The notes: generated from the sequence alone by a model not told the origin. A DNA stretch of 64,000 nucleotides from Streptomyces fradiae ATCC 10745 = DSM 40063 (GCF_008704425.1 NZ_CP023696.1:4938501-5002500), one strand, 5' to 3'. Shown: positions 51,814-60,896, numbered from the stretch's first letter. Numbers and translations: made by a program.

Positions 51814-52494
51814 GTGCAGCTCGTAGTCGCGCGGATCGGCCGCGCCCACGGCATCAAGGGCGAGGTCACCGTCGAGGTACGCACGGACGAGCCCGAGGTG
51901 CGGCTCGCGCCCGGCGCCGTGCTCGCCACCGACCCGGCCTCCGCCGGGCCCCTCACCATCGAGACCGGCCGCGTCCACAGCGGCCGGCTCCTGCTGCGCT
52001 TCGCCGGCGTACGGGACCGGAACGCCGCGGAGGCGCTGCGCAACACCCTCCTCATCGCCGACGTCGACCCCGACGAGCGCCCCGAGGAGCCGGACGAGTA
52101 CTACGACCACCAGCTCGTCGACCTCGACGTGGTCCTCGCCGACGGCACCGAGGTCGGGCGGATCACCGAGGTCTCGCACCTGCCGTACCAGGACCTCTTC
52201 GTGGTCGAGCGGGCGGACGGCACCGAGGTGCTGATCCCGTTCGTCGAGGAGATCGTCACCGAGGTCGACCTCGACGCGCAGCGGGTCGTCATCGTCCCGC
52301 CGCCCGGCCTCATCGACGACCGCGCCGTGATCGCCACGGCCCGCGAGGCGGAGGCCGGGAGGGCCGGCACCGGCCACGGGACCGCGGCGGACGGGGCCGC
52401 GGGCGGGACCGCGGCGGACGGGGGCGCTCGGGGCGACGGCCCGGGGCGCGACGCCGGTGACGTCCGGGCCGCCGGGGACGGGGACGACCGCTGA
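51814..52494 (+). CDS. rimM: Ribosome maturation factor RimM
   Basis: 226 residues; binds S19 during 30S maturation. ARIGRAHGIKGEVTV at the N-terminus and the PRC-barrel DEYYDHQLVDLDVV..IPFVEEIVTEVDL are intact. The last 55 residues are a Gly/Ala/Asp low-complexity tail not needed by the family. GTG 51814 follows CAGGAGAG. Overlaps trmD by one base (TGATG). Confidence 0.95.
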   Translation: MQLVVARIGRAHGIKGEVTVEVRTDEPEVRLAPGAVLATDPASAGPLTIETGRVHSGRLLLRFAGVRDRNAAEALRNTLLIADVDPDERPEEPDEYYDHQLVDLDVVLADGTEVGRITEVSHLPYQDLFVVERADGTEVLIPFVEEIVTEVDLDAQRVVIVPPPGLIDDRAVIATAREAEAGRAGTGHGTAADGAAGGTAADGGARGDGPGRDAGDVRAAGDGDDR

Positions 52495-53315
52495 TGCGGC
52501 TCGACGTCGTCACGATCTTCCCCGAGTACCTCGAACCGCTGAACGTCTCGCTCGTCGGCAAGGCCCGCGCCCGCGGCCGGCTCGACGTCCACGTCCACGA
52601 CCTGCGCCGCTGGACGTACGACCGGCACCACACCGTCGACGACACCCCCTACGGCGGCGGCCCGGGCATGGTCATGAAGACCGAGCCCTGGGGCGAGGCC
52701 CTCGACGAGGTCACCGCCGCCGGATACGAGGCCGGCGCCCACGGCCCCGTACTCGTCGTACCCACGCCCAGCGGGCGCCCCTTCACCCAGGAGGTCGCCG
52801 TCGAGCTGTCGCGGCGGCCCTGGCTGGTGTTCACGCCGGCCCGCTACGAGGGCATCGACCGGCGCGTCACGGACGAGTACGCCACCCGGATGCCCGTGTA
52901 CGAGGTCTCCATCGGCGACTACGTGCTCGCCGGCGGGGAGGCCGCCGTACTGGTGATCACCGAGGCCGTGGCCCGCCTCCTGCCGGGCGTCCTCGGCAAC
53001 GCGGAGTCCCACCGGGACGACTCGTTCGCGCCCGGCGCGATGGCGAACCTCCTGGAGGGCCCCGTCTACACCAAGCCGCCCGTCTGGCGCGGCCACGGCA
53101 TCCCCGACGTGCTGCTCAGCGGCCACCACGGGAAGATCGCGCGCTGGCGCCGGGACGAGGCCCTCCGGCGCACCGCCCGGCACCGCCCCGACCTCATCGA
53201 GCGGTGCGACCCCGCGGCCTTCGACAAGAAGGACCGGGAGACCCTCTCCATCCTCGGCTGGGCCCCCGAGCCAGGTGGCCGATTTTGGCGCAGGCCGGAC
53301 GACGTGGAAGAATAG
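52494..53315 (+). CDS. trmD: tRNA (guanine-N1)-methyltransferase
   Basis: 273 residues, SPOUT family; makes m1G37. MRLDVVTIFPEYL, DDTPYGGGPGMVMK, GRYEGIDRRV in the form ARYEGIDRRV, and the knot SIGDYVLAGGE. Start overlaps the rimM stop. Confidence 0.97.
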   Translation: MRLDVVTIFPEYLEPLNVSLVGKARARGRLDVHVHDLRRWTYDRHHTVDDTPYGGGPGMVMKTEPWGEALDEVTAAGYEAGAHGPVLVVPTPSGRPFTQEVAVELSRRPWLVFTPARYEGIDRRVTDEYATRMPVYEVSIGDYVLAGGEAAVLVITEAVARLLPGVLGNAESHRDDSFAPGAMANLLEGPVYTKPPVWRGHGIPDVLLSGHHGKIARWRRDEALRRTARHRPDLIERCDPAAFDKKDRETLSILGWAPEPGGRFWRRPDDVEE

Positions 53316-53407
53316 GCCGCTGCCGTACGCCCGGCCGGCGCCCCTGCCACAGGGGGACACGACGCCGCCCCCGGCGCACGCGCCACCCACCCCGACTTAC
53401 TAGTTGC

Positions 53408-53431
53408 CGCTGATGACCTGTGGCATCAGCG
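53408..53431 (+). promoter_or_regulatory. Stem-loop abutting the rplS ribosome binding site
   Basis: CGCTGATG-N8-CATCAGCG, a perfect 8-bp stem whose 3' arm runs into the GAGGAA of rplS. Just upstream is ACTTACTAGTT, a possible -10. It could control L19 translation. Confidence 0.5.
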
Positions 53432-53446
53432 AGGAAGCAGACGATC

Positions 53447-53797
53447 ATGTCTCACGTGCTCGACGCCGTCAACGCCGCGTCCCTGCGGTCCGACGTCCCG
53501 GCGTTCCGTCCCGGTGACACCGTGAACGTCCACGTTCGCGTCATCGAGGGCAACCGCTCCCGTATCCAGCAGTTCAAGGGTGTCGTCATCCGCCGCCAGG
53601 GCTCGGGCGTCTCCGAGACCTTCACGGTCCGCAAGGTCTCCTTCTCCGTCGGCGTCGAGCGCACCTTCCCGGTGCACAGCCCGATCTTCGAGAAGATCGA
53701 GCTGGTCACCCGCGGCGACGTCCGCCGCGCGAAGCTGTACTACCTCCGTGAGCTGCGCGGCAAGGCCGCGAAGATCAAGGAGAAGCGCGAGAACTGA
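53447..53797 (+). CDS. rplS: 50S ribosomal protein L19
   Basis: 116 residues: FRPGDTVNVHVRVIEGNRSRIQQFKGVVI and GVERTFPVHSPIFEKIEL. ATG 53447 is the family start; GAGGAA lies about 11 bases upstream. The in-frame ATG-type extension to 53420 passes through the hairpin and RBS. Confidence 0.98.
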   Translation: MSHVLDAVNAASLRSDVPAFRPGDTVNVHVRVIEGNRSRIQQFKGVVIRRQGSGVSETFTVRKVSFSVGVERTFPVHSPIFEKIELVTRGDVRRAKLYYLRELRGKAAKIKEKREN

Positions 53798-53866
53798 GCG
53801 CCGGCCCAGCCCGCGCGCCCACGCTTCGGTGAGCCGCACCGGGCGGCCGGTTAGGCTCTGCCCCTG

Positions 53867-54634
53867 ATGGACACCGAAGCCACGCACCCGGAGCGCGACC
53901 TCCCTCCCGACGCCGAAAGGCGGCCGGGGCGGGGGTCGCGCTTCGCGCTTTCCCGGCGTACCGCCGCCCTGATCGGCATCGCCTGGGCCGCCGTGCTGCT
54001 GCTCCTCGGCCACTTCGTCATCCAGCCCTTCCAGATCCCCAGCCGCTCCATGGAGCCGACGCTCCAGGTGGGCGACCGCGTCATCGTCAACAAGCTCGCG
54101 TACCGCTTCGGCGACCGGCCCGAGCGCGGCGACGTCGTCGTCTTCGACGGAACCGGCTCCTTCGTCCGCGCCCCCGCCGAGGAGAACCCGGTCGCCGGAC
54201 TCGTGCGCGGGGCCGCGCGGGCGCTGGGCCTCGCCGAGCCCGACGGGACCGACTTCGTCAAGCGCGTCGTGGGCGTCGGCGGCGACCGGGTGAAGTGCTG
54301 CGACAAGGGCGGCAGGATCGAGGTGAACGGCGTCCCCGTCGCGGAGCGGTATCTGTACCCCGGCGACACGCCCTCCTCGGTCCGGTTCGACATCGCGGTG
54401 CCGCGGGGCACGCTGTGGGTCATGGGTGACCACCGCAGCCAGTCCAGCGACTCCCGCGACCACCTGGGCTCCCCGGGGGGCGGCGTGGTGCCCGTCGACA
54501 TGGTGATCGGCCGCGCCGACTGGATCGGCTGGCCCGCCCGCCGCTGGTCCGCCGTGGAGGCGACCGGTGCCTTCGAAGCCGTACCGGACCCTCCCGCGCC
54601 GGGCTCCGCCGGTTCGGGCGGCGGACGTGGGTAG
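53867..54634 (+). CDS. Type I signal peptidase 1 of 4
   Basis: 255 residues. One N-terminal membrane segment (AALIGIAWAAVLLLLGHFVI, about 32-51), catalytic Ser61 in IPSRSMEPT and general base Lys132 in DFVKRVVGVGGD, then the GDHRSQSSDSRDH box. No C-terminal membrane segment is seen. Corresponds in place to the first of the sipW-X-Y-Z set of Streptomyces. TAGGCT is nine bases before the ATG, so the leader is about three bases. Overlaps the next gene by eight bases. Confidence 0.94.
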   Translation: MDTEATHPERDLPPDAERRPGRGSRFALSRRTAALIGIAWAAVLLLLGHFVIQPFQIPSRSMEPTLQVGDRVIVNKLAYRFGDRPERGDVVVFDGTGSFVRAPAEENPVAGLVRGAARALGLAEPDGTDFVKRVVGVGGDRVKCCDKGGRIEVNGVPVAERYLYPGDTPSSVRFDIAVPRGTLWVMGDHRSQSSDSRDHLGSPGGGVVPVDMVIGRADWIGWPARRWSAVEATGAFEAVPDPPAPGSAGSGGGRG

Positions 54635-55700
54635 CCGCGGGCGGCGGGCCGGGCACCGCGCCGATCCCGGGCGGCCCGCCGGGACGCGGCCCGGGGAGGC
54701 CCGGCCGCTGCCCGGCCGGGCGGAGCGGCGCAGACTCGCCCGCAGGGTGAAGCGGCGCAGACGCCGCTCGGCGGTCAAGGAGCTCTCCCTCCTCGTCACC
54801 GTCGCGGTGGTCATCGCGCTCGTGCTGAAGACCTTCCTGCTGCAGGCGTTCGTCATCCCGTCCGGCTCCATGGAGCAGACGATCCGCATCGACGACCGCG
54901 TCCTCGTCGACAAGCTGACGCCCTGGTTCGGGTCGCGGCCCGAGCGCGGCGACGTCGTCGTCTTCCAGGACCCGGGCGGCTGGCTCCACCACGAGCAGGC
55001 CCCGCGGGAGGACGCCCCCGTCGTCGGCCAGCTCAAGCGGGGCCTCTCCCTCATCGGCCTGCTGCCGTCGGACGACCGGCAGGACCTCATCAAGCGGGTC
55101 GTCGCCGTCGGCGGCGACACGGTGAGGTGCTGCGACGCGCAGGGGCGGGTCACCGTCAACGGCGCCCCCGTGGACGAGCCGTACCTCCATCCGGGTAACG
55201 CGCCCTCGCAGATCCCGTTCGACGTGCGGGTGCCGGAGGGACGGCTGTTCGTCCTGGGCGACCACCGCTCCAGCTCGGCCGACTCCCGGTTCCACCTGGA
55301 CGAGGAACACCAGGGGACCATCGCGGAGGACCAGGTCGTGGGGCGGGCGTTCGTCATCGCCTGGCCCTTCGGGCACTGGAGCCGCCTCGGCGACGGCGGG
55401 GCGTTCGACGCCGTGCCGGACGCGCCGACGGGGGCGGCGGCGGCCCTCGGCACGTCGCATAGTGTGTCCCCCTGGTACGCGAACGGATCGCAACGGCTCC
55501 CGACCCCTGCGGAACTCCCGCTCGTTATGGGAGTGATGGGCCTTCCCCTGCTTCGGGGGCGGGCGAAAGCACGGACTGAGGAGTGGACGTGGGGGATCTG
55601 GCGGTCGGCGCACGATCCGGACGCGAGGAGCCGGAGAAGGGGCGCGGACGGATCGCGGACGCGTCCCCCGGCCCGGGCGGGACATCCGCCGCGGGCGTGA
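54627..55700 (+). CDS. Type I signal peptidase 2 of 4
   Basis: 357 residues. An Arg/Pro-rich cytoplasmic head, membrane anchor (ELSLLVTVAVVIALVLKTFLLQAF), catalytic Ser81 (IPSGSMEQT) and Lys156 (LIKRVVAVGGD), GDHRSSSADSRFH. The C-terminal part includes PTPAELPLVMGVMGL, which I recall as conserved in Streptomyces, and then an Arg-rich end that overlaps the next gene by about 112 bases in another frame. GTG 54627 overlaps the previous stop. Confidence 0.92.
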   Translation: MGSRGRRAGHRADPGRPAGTRPGEARPLPGRAERRRLARRVKRRRRRSAVKELSLLVTVAVVIALVLKTFLLQAFVIPSGSMEQTIRIDDRVLVDKLTPWFGSRPERGDVVVFQDPGGWLHHEQAPREDAPVVGQLKRGLSLIGLLPSDDRQDLIKRVVAVGGDTVRCCDAQGRVTVNGAPVDEPYLHPGNAPSQIPFDVRVPEGRLFVLGDHRSSSADSRFHLDEEHQGTIAEDQVVGRAFVIAWPFGHWSRLGDGGAFDAVPDAPTGAAAALGTSHSVSPWYANGSQRLPTPAELPLVMGVMGLPLLRGRAKARTEEWTWGIWRSAHDPDARSRRRGADGSRTRPPARAGHPPRA

Positions 55701-56638
55701 CCGAGAGCGCGGCCGTCCGGGGTGGCGCGCCGCACGGCGCACGGAGCGCCGAGAACACCGAGGGCGACACAGTGGACAACGACCAGACCGTGGGCGGCGG
55801 CGGGAACGGCGGCGGCCGGGACGGCGGCGAGGGCGGCGACGGCGACGGCGGGGAGGGCCGGCCGGCCAGGCAGCGCTCCTTCTGGAAGGAGCTGCCGCTG
55901 CTGGTCGGTATCGCCCTGGTCCTGGCGCTGCTCATCAAGACCTTCCTGGTCCAGGCCTTCTCCATTCCGTCCGAGTCGATGATGGACACCCTCAAGCGCG
56001 GCGACCGCGTGCTGGTGGACAAGCTGACCCCGTGGTTCGGCTCCGAGCCGGAGCGCGGCGAGGTCGTCGTCTTCGAGGACCCGGGCGGCTGGCTGAACGA
56101 GCCCGCGCCCGAGCCCAACCCGCTGCAGCGCTTCCTCAGCTTCATCGGCCTGATGCCGGCGGCCGACCAGCAGAACCTCATCAAGCGGGTCATCGCGGTC
56201 GGCGGCGACACCGTGGAGTGCAAGAAGGGCGGCAAGGTCCACGTCAACGGCAAGGCGCTGGACGAGACCTCGTACCTCTACCCCGGCTCCACGCCGTGCG
56301 ACGACGAGCCGTTCGGCCCGGTCAAGGTCCCCGACGGCCGGATCTGGGTCATGGGCGACAACCGGCAGAACTCGCTCGACTCCCGCTACCACCAGGAGCT
56401 CCCCGGCGACGGCACCGTGTCCAACGAGGAGGTCGTGGGCCGCGCGGTCGTCGTCGCGTGGCCGGTCGGCCGCTGGTCCACCCTGCCGGTGCCGGACACC
56501 TTCGACCAGCCCGGACTGAGCGCCGCCGCCGCGGCCGCCGCCGGGCCGGGCGCACTGGGCCTGGCGGGGGCCGTGCCCCTGGTGCTGTGGCGCCGCCGCC
56601 GGCTCGCCGCGCGCGAGGAGGCCGGCGCCCGCGGCTGA
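55589..56638 (+). CDS. Type I signal peptidase 3 of 4
   Basis: 349 residues. Begins with a Gly/Asp/Glu-rich disordered head of about 90 residues, then the membrane anchor (LPLLVGIALVLALLIKTFLVQAF), Ser130 (IPSESMMDT), Lys199 (LIKRVIAVGGD), GDNRQNSLDSRYH, and a second hydrophobic segment near the C-terminus (GALGLAGAVPLVLW) followed by an Arg-rich end. GAGGAG (55578-55583) favours GTG 55589 over GTG 55583. Confidence 0.92.
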   Translation: MGDLAVGARSGREEPEKGRGRIADASPGPGGTSAAGVTESAAVRGGAPHGARSAENTEGDTVDNDQTVGGGGNGGGRDGGEGGDGDGGEGRPARQRSFWKELPLLVGIALVLALLIKTFLVQAFSIPSESMMDTLKRGDRVLVDKLTPWFGSEPERGEVVVFEDPGGWLNEPAPEPNPLQRFLSFIGLMPAADQQNLIKRVIAVGGDTVECKKGGKVHVNGKALDETSYLYPGSTPCDDEPFGPVKVPDGRIWVMGDNRQNSLDSRYHQELPGDGTVSNEEVVGRAVVVAWPVGRWSTLPVPDTFDQPGLSAAAAAAAGPGALGLAGAVPLVLWRRRRLAAREEAGARG

Positions 56639-56720
56639 GGGGTCTCCGCGAGGGCGCTTCGGGGCCGGCCCCGCGGGTGCGCGCCGCTGCGGCGGAGAGC
56701 GCGGCCGTACCGCTGGGCCG

Positions 56721-56780
56721 GGCGCACCGCCCGGCGCCGTGGCCTCGGCCGGCGCACCGCCCGGAGCCGTGGCCTCGGCC
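56721..56780. repeat. 30-bp tandem duplication between signal peptidases 3 and 4
   Basis: 56721-56750 and 56751-56780 differ at one base (C or A in CCCGG(C/A)GCC); a shortened third copy follows at about 56781-56797. Confidence 0.95.
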
Positions 56781-56858
56781 GGGGGCGTACCGCCCGGTAG
56801 CGGGCGCGGGTAGGGTGCCGTCCCGGGGCACACGACCTCCTGATCGGGGAGCGCTGGG

Positions 56859-57749
56859 ATGGGCGGATCGATACGTGATACGGACGGCCGCGGCCGTCTC
56901 GGCGGCGTGCTGTCGGGACTGGCCGTGGCCGTCGGCTGTGTGCTGTTCCTCGGCGGCTTCGCCTGGGGCGCCGTCCTCTACCGGCCCTACACGGTGCCCA
57001 CCGACTCGATGAGCCCGACCGTGACGGCGGGCGACCGGGTGCTGGCCCAGCGGATCGACGGTTCCGAGGTGCGGCGGGGCGACGTCGTCGTGTTCACCGA
57101 CGCCCGGTGGGGCGGCCTGCCCATGATCAAGCGCGTGGTCGGGCTCGACGGCGACCGGGTCGCCTGCTGCGACGCGGACGGCCGGCTCACCGTCAACGGC
57201 ACGCCCGTCCCCGAGCCGTACCTGCGCTCCCAGGGCTGGGGCGGCAAGGAGGCCGCGTCGCCGACCGGCTTCTCCGCGACCGTGCCGGACGGGCACCTCT
57301 TCCTCCTCGGCGACCAGCGCGCCGGGTCGCAGGACTCGCGGGTGCACCTCCAGGAGCCGGGCGGGGGCTCGGTGCCGCGCGGCGCCGTCACCGCCCGGCT
57401 GGACGCCGTCGTGTGGCCGGTGGGCGGGGCCGCGGTGGTCGACCGGCCGCTTTCCTTCGCGGCGCTGCCGGGCGGGGTCTCGGAGCCGGGACCCGTACGG
57501 ACGCTGGGGTGGGCCGTGCTCGCCGGTGCGGTGCTCGTCCTGGGCGGCGCGGCCTACGGACCGCTGGCACGGCTGGGCGCCGGACGCGGCTCCGGCGCGG
57601 GGCGGGTCCCCGGTGCGGGGCGGGGGCAGGACTCCGGGCGTACGGGGCCGGGGGCGGCGCCGGGGGCGCGGCCGCCGGGCGGGGCGCGGGACGCGTCGCC
57701 GGACGGCTCCTCGGGCGGGGCCCGGCGGCGGCTGACGGGCGAGGGCTGA
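56859..57749 (+). CDS. Type I signal peptidase 4 of 4
   Basis: 296 residues. Membrane anchor (VLSGLAVAVGCVLFLGGFAWGAVL), Ser50 (VPTDSMSPT), Lys91 (PMIKRVVGLDGD), GDQRAGSQDSRVH, then a second membrane segment (TLGWAVLAGAVLVLGGAAYGPL) and a 60-residue Gly/Arg/Pro tail. The most divergent of the four. ATG 56859; GGGGAGCG upstream. The Nudix gene begins four bases after its stop. Confidence 0.93.
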   Translation: MGGSIRDTDGRGRLGGVLSGLAVAVGCVLFLGGFAWGAVLYRPYTVPTDSMSPTVTAGDRVLAQRIDGSEVRRGDVVVFTDARWGGLPMIKRVVGLDGDRVACCDADGRLTVNGTPVPEPYLRSQGWGGKEAASPTGFSATVPDGHLFLLGDQRAGSQDSRVHLQEPGGGSVPRGAVTARLDAVVWPVGGAAVVDRPLSFAALPGGVSEPGPVRTLGWAVLAGAVLVLGGAAYGPLARLGAGRGSGAGRVPGAGRGQDSGRTGPGAAPGARPPGGARDASPDGSSGGARRRLTGEG

Positions 57750-57753
57750 CGGC

Positions 57754-58446
57754 GTGGTGCGGGAGGCGCGGGCGGTGGACGTGAGCGGACGGGTGGACGA
57801 GCCGCGCGGGGCGCGGCCCGGGAGCGCGCCGGGTGGGGCGGCCGGCGGGGACGCGTCCCTGGCGGGCGTGCCGGGTGGGGCGGCCCGCGCGGAGGGGCCC
57901 GAGACGGAGGGGCCCGAGGCGGACGGGGTCGCGGTGGGCGTGGCGGGCGGGCTGCCGCCCGGTGGGCTGCGGCGGGTGGCGCGGGTCGTCCTGCTCGATC
58001 CGGACGACCGGATCCTGCTGATGCACGGCCACGAGCCGGACGACCCCGCGCGGAGCTGGTGGTTCACGCCCGGCGGCGGGGTCGAGGGCGACGAGACGCG
58101 CGAGGAGGCCGCGCTGCGCGAGCTGGCCGAGGAGACCGGCATCACGGACGCCGAGCTGGGGCCCGTGGTGTGGCGGCGGATCTGCTCCTTCCCCTTCGAC
58201 GGACGCCGCTGGAACCAGGACGAGTGGTACTACCTGGCCCGCACCCGGCACCGGACGGCCGCCCTGGGGGAGCGCCTCACCGACCTGGAGGTCCGCAGTG
58301 TCGCGGGGCTGAGGTGGTGGACCTCCGCCGAACTGTCCGCGGCCCGTGAGACGGTGTACCCGACACGACTCGCCGGGCTGCTGCGCACGCTGCTCGACGA
58401 GGGCCCGCCGCCCGCGCCGGTCGTCCTGTCCCCGGAAATCGTCTGA
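57754..58446 (+). CDS. Nudix hydrolase
   Basis: 230 residues. The first 70 are Gly/Ala/Glu low complexity; the domain follows with a full Nudix box, G-x5-E-x7-RELAEETGI at about 108-130 (GGGVEGDETREEAALREL...). Followed by WNQDEWYYLAR. Likely hydrolyses a nucleoside diphosphate derivative; substrate unknown. GTG 57754 or 57757. Confidence 0.88.
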   Translation: MVREARAVDVSGRVDEPRGARPGSAPGGAAGGDASLAGVPGGAARAEGPETEGPEADGVAVGVAGGLPPGGLRRVARVVLLDPDDRILLMHGHEPDDPARSWWFTPGGGVEGDETREEAALRELAEETGITDAELGPVVWRRICSFPFDGRRWNQDEWYYLARTRHRTAALGERLTDLEVRSVAGLRWWTSAELSAARETVYPTRLAGLLRTLLDEGPPPAPVVLSPEIV

Positions 58447-58501
58447 GGGCAGAGGTGACTGGCGCACAATGGGGGCACGCACGGCTGAAGGGGAACATGC
58501 C

Positions 58502-58810
58502 ATGAGCGCCGAGGACCTCGAGAAGTACGAAACCGAGATGGAGCTGAAGCTCTACCGGGAGTACCGCGACGTCGTCGGGCTGTTCAAATACGTCATCGAG
58601 ACCGAGCGTCGCTTCTACCTGACGAACGACTACGAGATGCAGGTGCACTCGGTGCACGGCGAGGTCTTCTTCGAGGTGTCGATGGCGGACGCGTGGGTCT
58701 GGGACATGTATCGGCCGGCCCGCTTCGTCAAACAGGTACGTGTGCTCACGTTCAAGGACGTGAACATCGAGGAGCTCAACAAGTCGGATCTGGAGCTTCC
58801 GGGCAGCTGA
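58502..58810 (+). CDS. DUF2469 family protein
   Basis: 102 residues, MSAEDLEKYETEMELKLYREYRDVVGLFKYVIETERRFY, acidic and Tyr/Trp-rich (VWDMYRPARFVK). An actinobacterial family of unknown function whose gene regularly sits before yraN. AAGGGG lies ten bases upstream of ATG 58502. Confidence 0.92.
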   Translation: MSAEDLEKYETEMELKLYREYRDVVGLFKYVIETERRFYLTNDYEMQVHSVHGEVFFEVSMADAWVWDMYRPARFVKQVRVLTFKDVNIEELNKSDLELPGS

Positions 58811-58926
58811 TTCACCCGCACGGGTGAGGCGGTTCTCCACAGAGGGCCGGTTGTCCACCGGTCGCGCACCAAGATCCGCAAGGTGGGGGCCGAGGCGTCA
58901 CAGTCGGTACCGGAGGTGGTGCCGAG

Positions 58927-59289
58927 ATGAACGCCACGGGGGCACTCGGGCAGTACGGGGAGAGGCTGGCGGTACGCCGGCTGGGCGAGGCGGGCATGTC
59001 CGTCCTCGCGAGGAACTGGCGCTGCGGTCGGAGCGGCGAGATCGACATCGTCGCCCGCGACGGCGACGCGGTCGTGGTGTGCGAGGTGAAGACCCGCCGG
59101 GCGGGGTCGTTCCAGCATCCGCTGGCGGCGGTGACGCCGGCGAAGGCCGACCGGCTGAGGAGACTCGCCGCGTGCTGGGTCGACCGGCACGGCGGGCCGC
59201 CACCGGGCGGGGTCCGCATCGACCTGGTCGGTGTGGTGCTGCCCCGGCGCGGCGCCCCCGTCGTCCAGCACGTGCGGGGGGTGGCCTGA
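58927..59289 (+). CDS. yraN: YraN/UPF0102 family, predicted nuclease fold
   Basis: 120 residues. GEIDIVARDGDAVVVCEVKTRR is the D-x(n)-ExK core of the PD-(D/E)XK nuclease superfamily. Start ATG 58927 follows GGTGGTGCCGAG. Overlaps comM by one base (TGATG). Confidence 0.93.
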   Translation: MNATGALGQYGERLAVRRLGEAGMSVLARNWRCGRSGEIDIVARDGDAVVVCEVKTRRAGSFQHPLAAVTPAKADRLRRLAACWVDRHGGPPPGGVRIDLVGVVLPRRGAPVVQHVRGVA

Positions 59290-60896
59290 TGGCGTTCGCC
59301 CGTACGTGCTCGGTGGCACTGGTCGGTGTCGACGGGGTGGTGGTCGAAGTCCAGGCGGACCTGGAGCCGGGCGTCGCCGCGTTCACCCTGGTCGGCCTGC
59401 CGGACAAGAGCCTCACCGAGAGCCGCGACCGGGTGCGGGCCGCGGTGGTCAACTCCGGGGCGCAGTGGCCGCAGAAGAAGCTGACCGTCGGGCTGAGCCC
59501 CGCCTCGGTGCCCAAGGCCGGCTCCAGCTTCGACCTCGCCATCGCCGTCGCCACGATGGCGGCGGCCGAGCTGATCGACCCGCGCGCGATCGCGGACCTC
59601 GTCCTCATCGGGGAGCTGGGCCTCGACGGCCGGGTCAGGCCCGTGCGCGGGGTGCTCCCGGCCGTCCTCGCCGCGGCCGAGGCCGGGTACGAGCACGTCG
59701 TCGTGCCCGAGCGGACCGCCGGGGAGGCGTCGCTGGTGCCCGGCGTGTCCGTACTGGGCGTACGGAGCCTGCGCCAGCTGGTCGCCGTCCTCACCGACGG
59801 GCCCGTACCCGAGGAGGAGCCCGACGAGGAGGGCAGGCCCGACCCCATGCTGGCGGGCCTGGTCGTGCCGGGCGCCGGGGTCGGCACCGGACTGGCCGCC
59901 GACCCGGGCGAGGGCCCCGACCTGGCGGACGTCGCCGGCCAGCGCGGGGCGCGGCTCGCCCTGGAGGTCGCGGCGGCGGGCGGCCACCACCTGCTGCTGT
60001 CCGGTCCGCCCGGCGCGGGCAAGACCATGCTGGCCGAGCGGCTGCCCGGACTGCTGCCGCCGCTGACGCGCGGCGAGTCGCTGGAGGTGACGGCCGTCCA
60101 CTCCGTGGCGGGCATCCTGCCGCCGGACAGGCCCCTGGTGCGCCGGGCGCCGTACTGCGCGCCGCACCACTCGGCGACGATGCAGTCCCTCGTCGGCGGC
60201 GGCAACGGACTGCCGCGTCCGGGAGCCGTGTCGCTCGCCCACCGGGGGGTGCTCTTCCTGGACGAGGCGCCCGAGTTCTCCGGCAAGGTCCTGGACGCCC
60301 TGCGGCAGCCGCTGGAGTCCGGCCAGGTGGTGGTGGCCCGCGCGGCGGGCGTGGTGCGGCTGCCGGCGCGCTTCCTGATGGTCCTCGCGGCCAACCCGTG
60401 CCCGTGCGGGCGGCACAGCCGGCAGGGCGACAGCTGCGAGTGCCCGTCGTCGGTGATCCGCCGCTACCAGGCCCGCCTCTCCGGGCCGCTGCTCGACCGC
60501 GTGGACCTGCGCGTCGAGGTGGAGCCGGTCAGCCGCGCCGACCTGCTGGCCGCGAGAGGCGAGCCCACCGCCGCCGTAGCCGCCCGCGTCCTGGCCGCGA
60601 GGGAGCGGGCCGCCGCCCGGCTGATCGGCACCCCCTGGACCCGCAACGCCGACGTGCCCGGCCACGAGCTGCGCACCCGCTGGCACCCGGCCCCCGGCGC
60701 CCTGGCGGCGGCCGAACGGGACATGGAGCGCGGCCTGCTCACCGCGCGCGGCCTCGACCGGGTCCTGCGCACCGCGTGGACCCTCGCCGACCTCGCGGGC
60801 CGGGCACGCCCCGAGGCCCACGACGTCGACCTCGCGCTGGAACTGCGCACCGGCATCGCGCGCGGCGTCCCCGTCAGCGCGGGAGGCCCCCGATGA
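59289..60896 (+). CDS. ComM/YifB-like Mg-chelatase-subunit AAA+ ATPase
   Basis: 535 residues. N-terminal Lon-protease-like domain (GLPDKSLTESRDRVRAAVVNSG..KLTVGLSPASVPKAGSSFDL), Walker A SGPPGAGKTMLA near 238, Walker B VLFLDEAPEF, and the Cys cluster CPCGRHSRQGDSCEC of the family. In naturally competent bacteria ComM promotes branch migration during transformation; in Streptomyces the role is unclear. Tightly coupled with yraN and dprA. Confidence 0.94.
   Translation: MAFARTCSVALVGVDGVVVEVQADLEPGVAAFTLVGLPDKSLTESRDRVRAAVVNSGAQWPQKKLTVGLSPASVPKAGSSFDLAIAVATMAAAELIDPRAIADLVLIGELGLDGRVRPVRGVLPAVLAAAEAGYEHVVVPERTAGEASLVPGVSVLGVRSLRQLVAVLTDGPVPEEEPDEEGRPDPMLAGLVVPGAGVGTGLAADPGEGPDLADVAGQRGARLALEVAAAGGHHLLLSGPPGAGKTMLAERLPGLLPPLTRGESLEVTAVHSVAGILPPDRPLVRRAPYCAPHHSATMQSLVGGGNGLPRPGAVSLAHRGVLFLDEAPEFSGKVLDALRQPLESGQVVVARAAGVVRLPARFLMVLAANPCPCGRHSRQGDSCECPSSVIRRYQARLSGPLLDRVDLRVEVEPVSRADLLAARGEPTAAVAARVLAARERAAARLIGTPWTRNADVPGHELRTRWHPAPGALAAAERDMERGLLTARGLDRVLRTAWTLADLAGRARPEAHDVDLALELRTGIARGVPVSAGGPR

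Noticed and set aside
59231..60892. Alternative frame of 1024 codons joining comM and dprA on the plus strand
   Set aside because: Before 60893 it is a shadow of comM; dprA alone begins at the ATG overlapping the comM stop.
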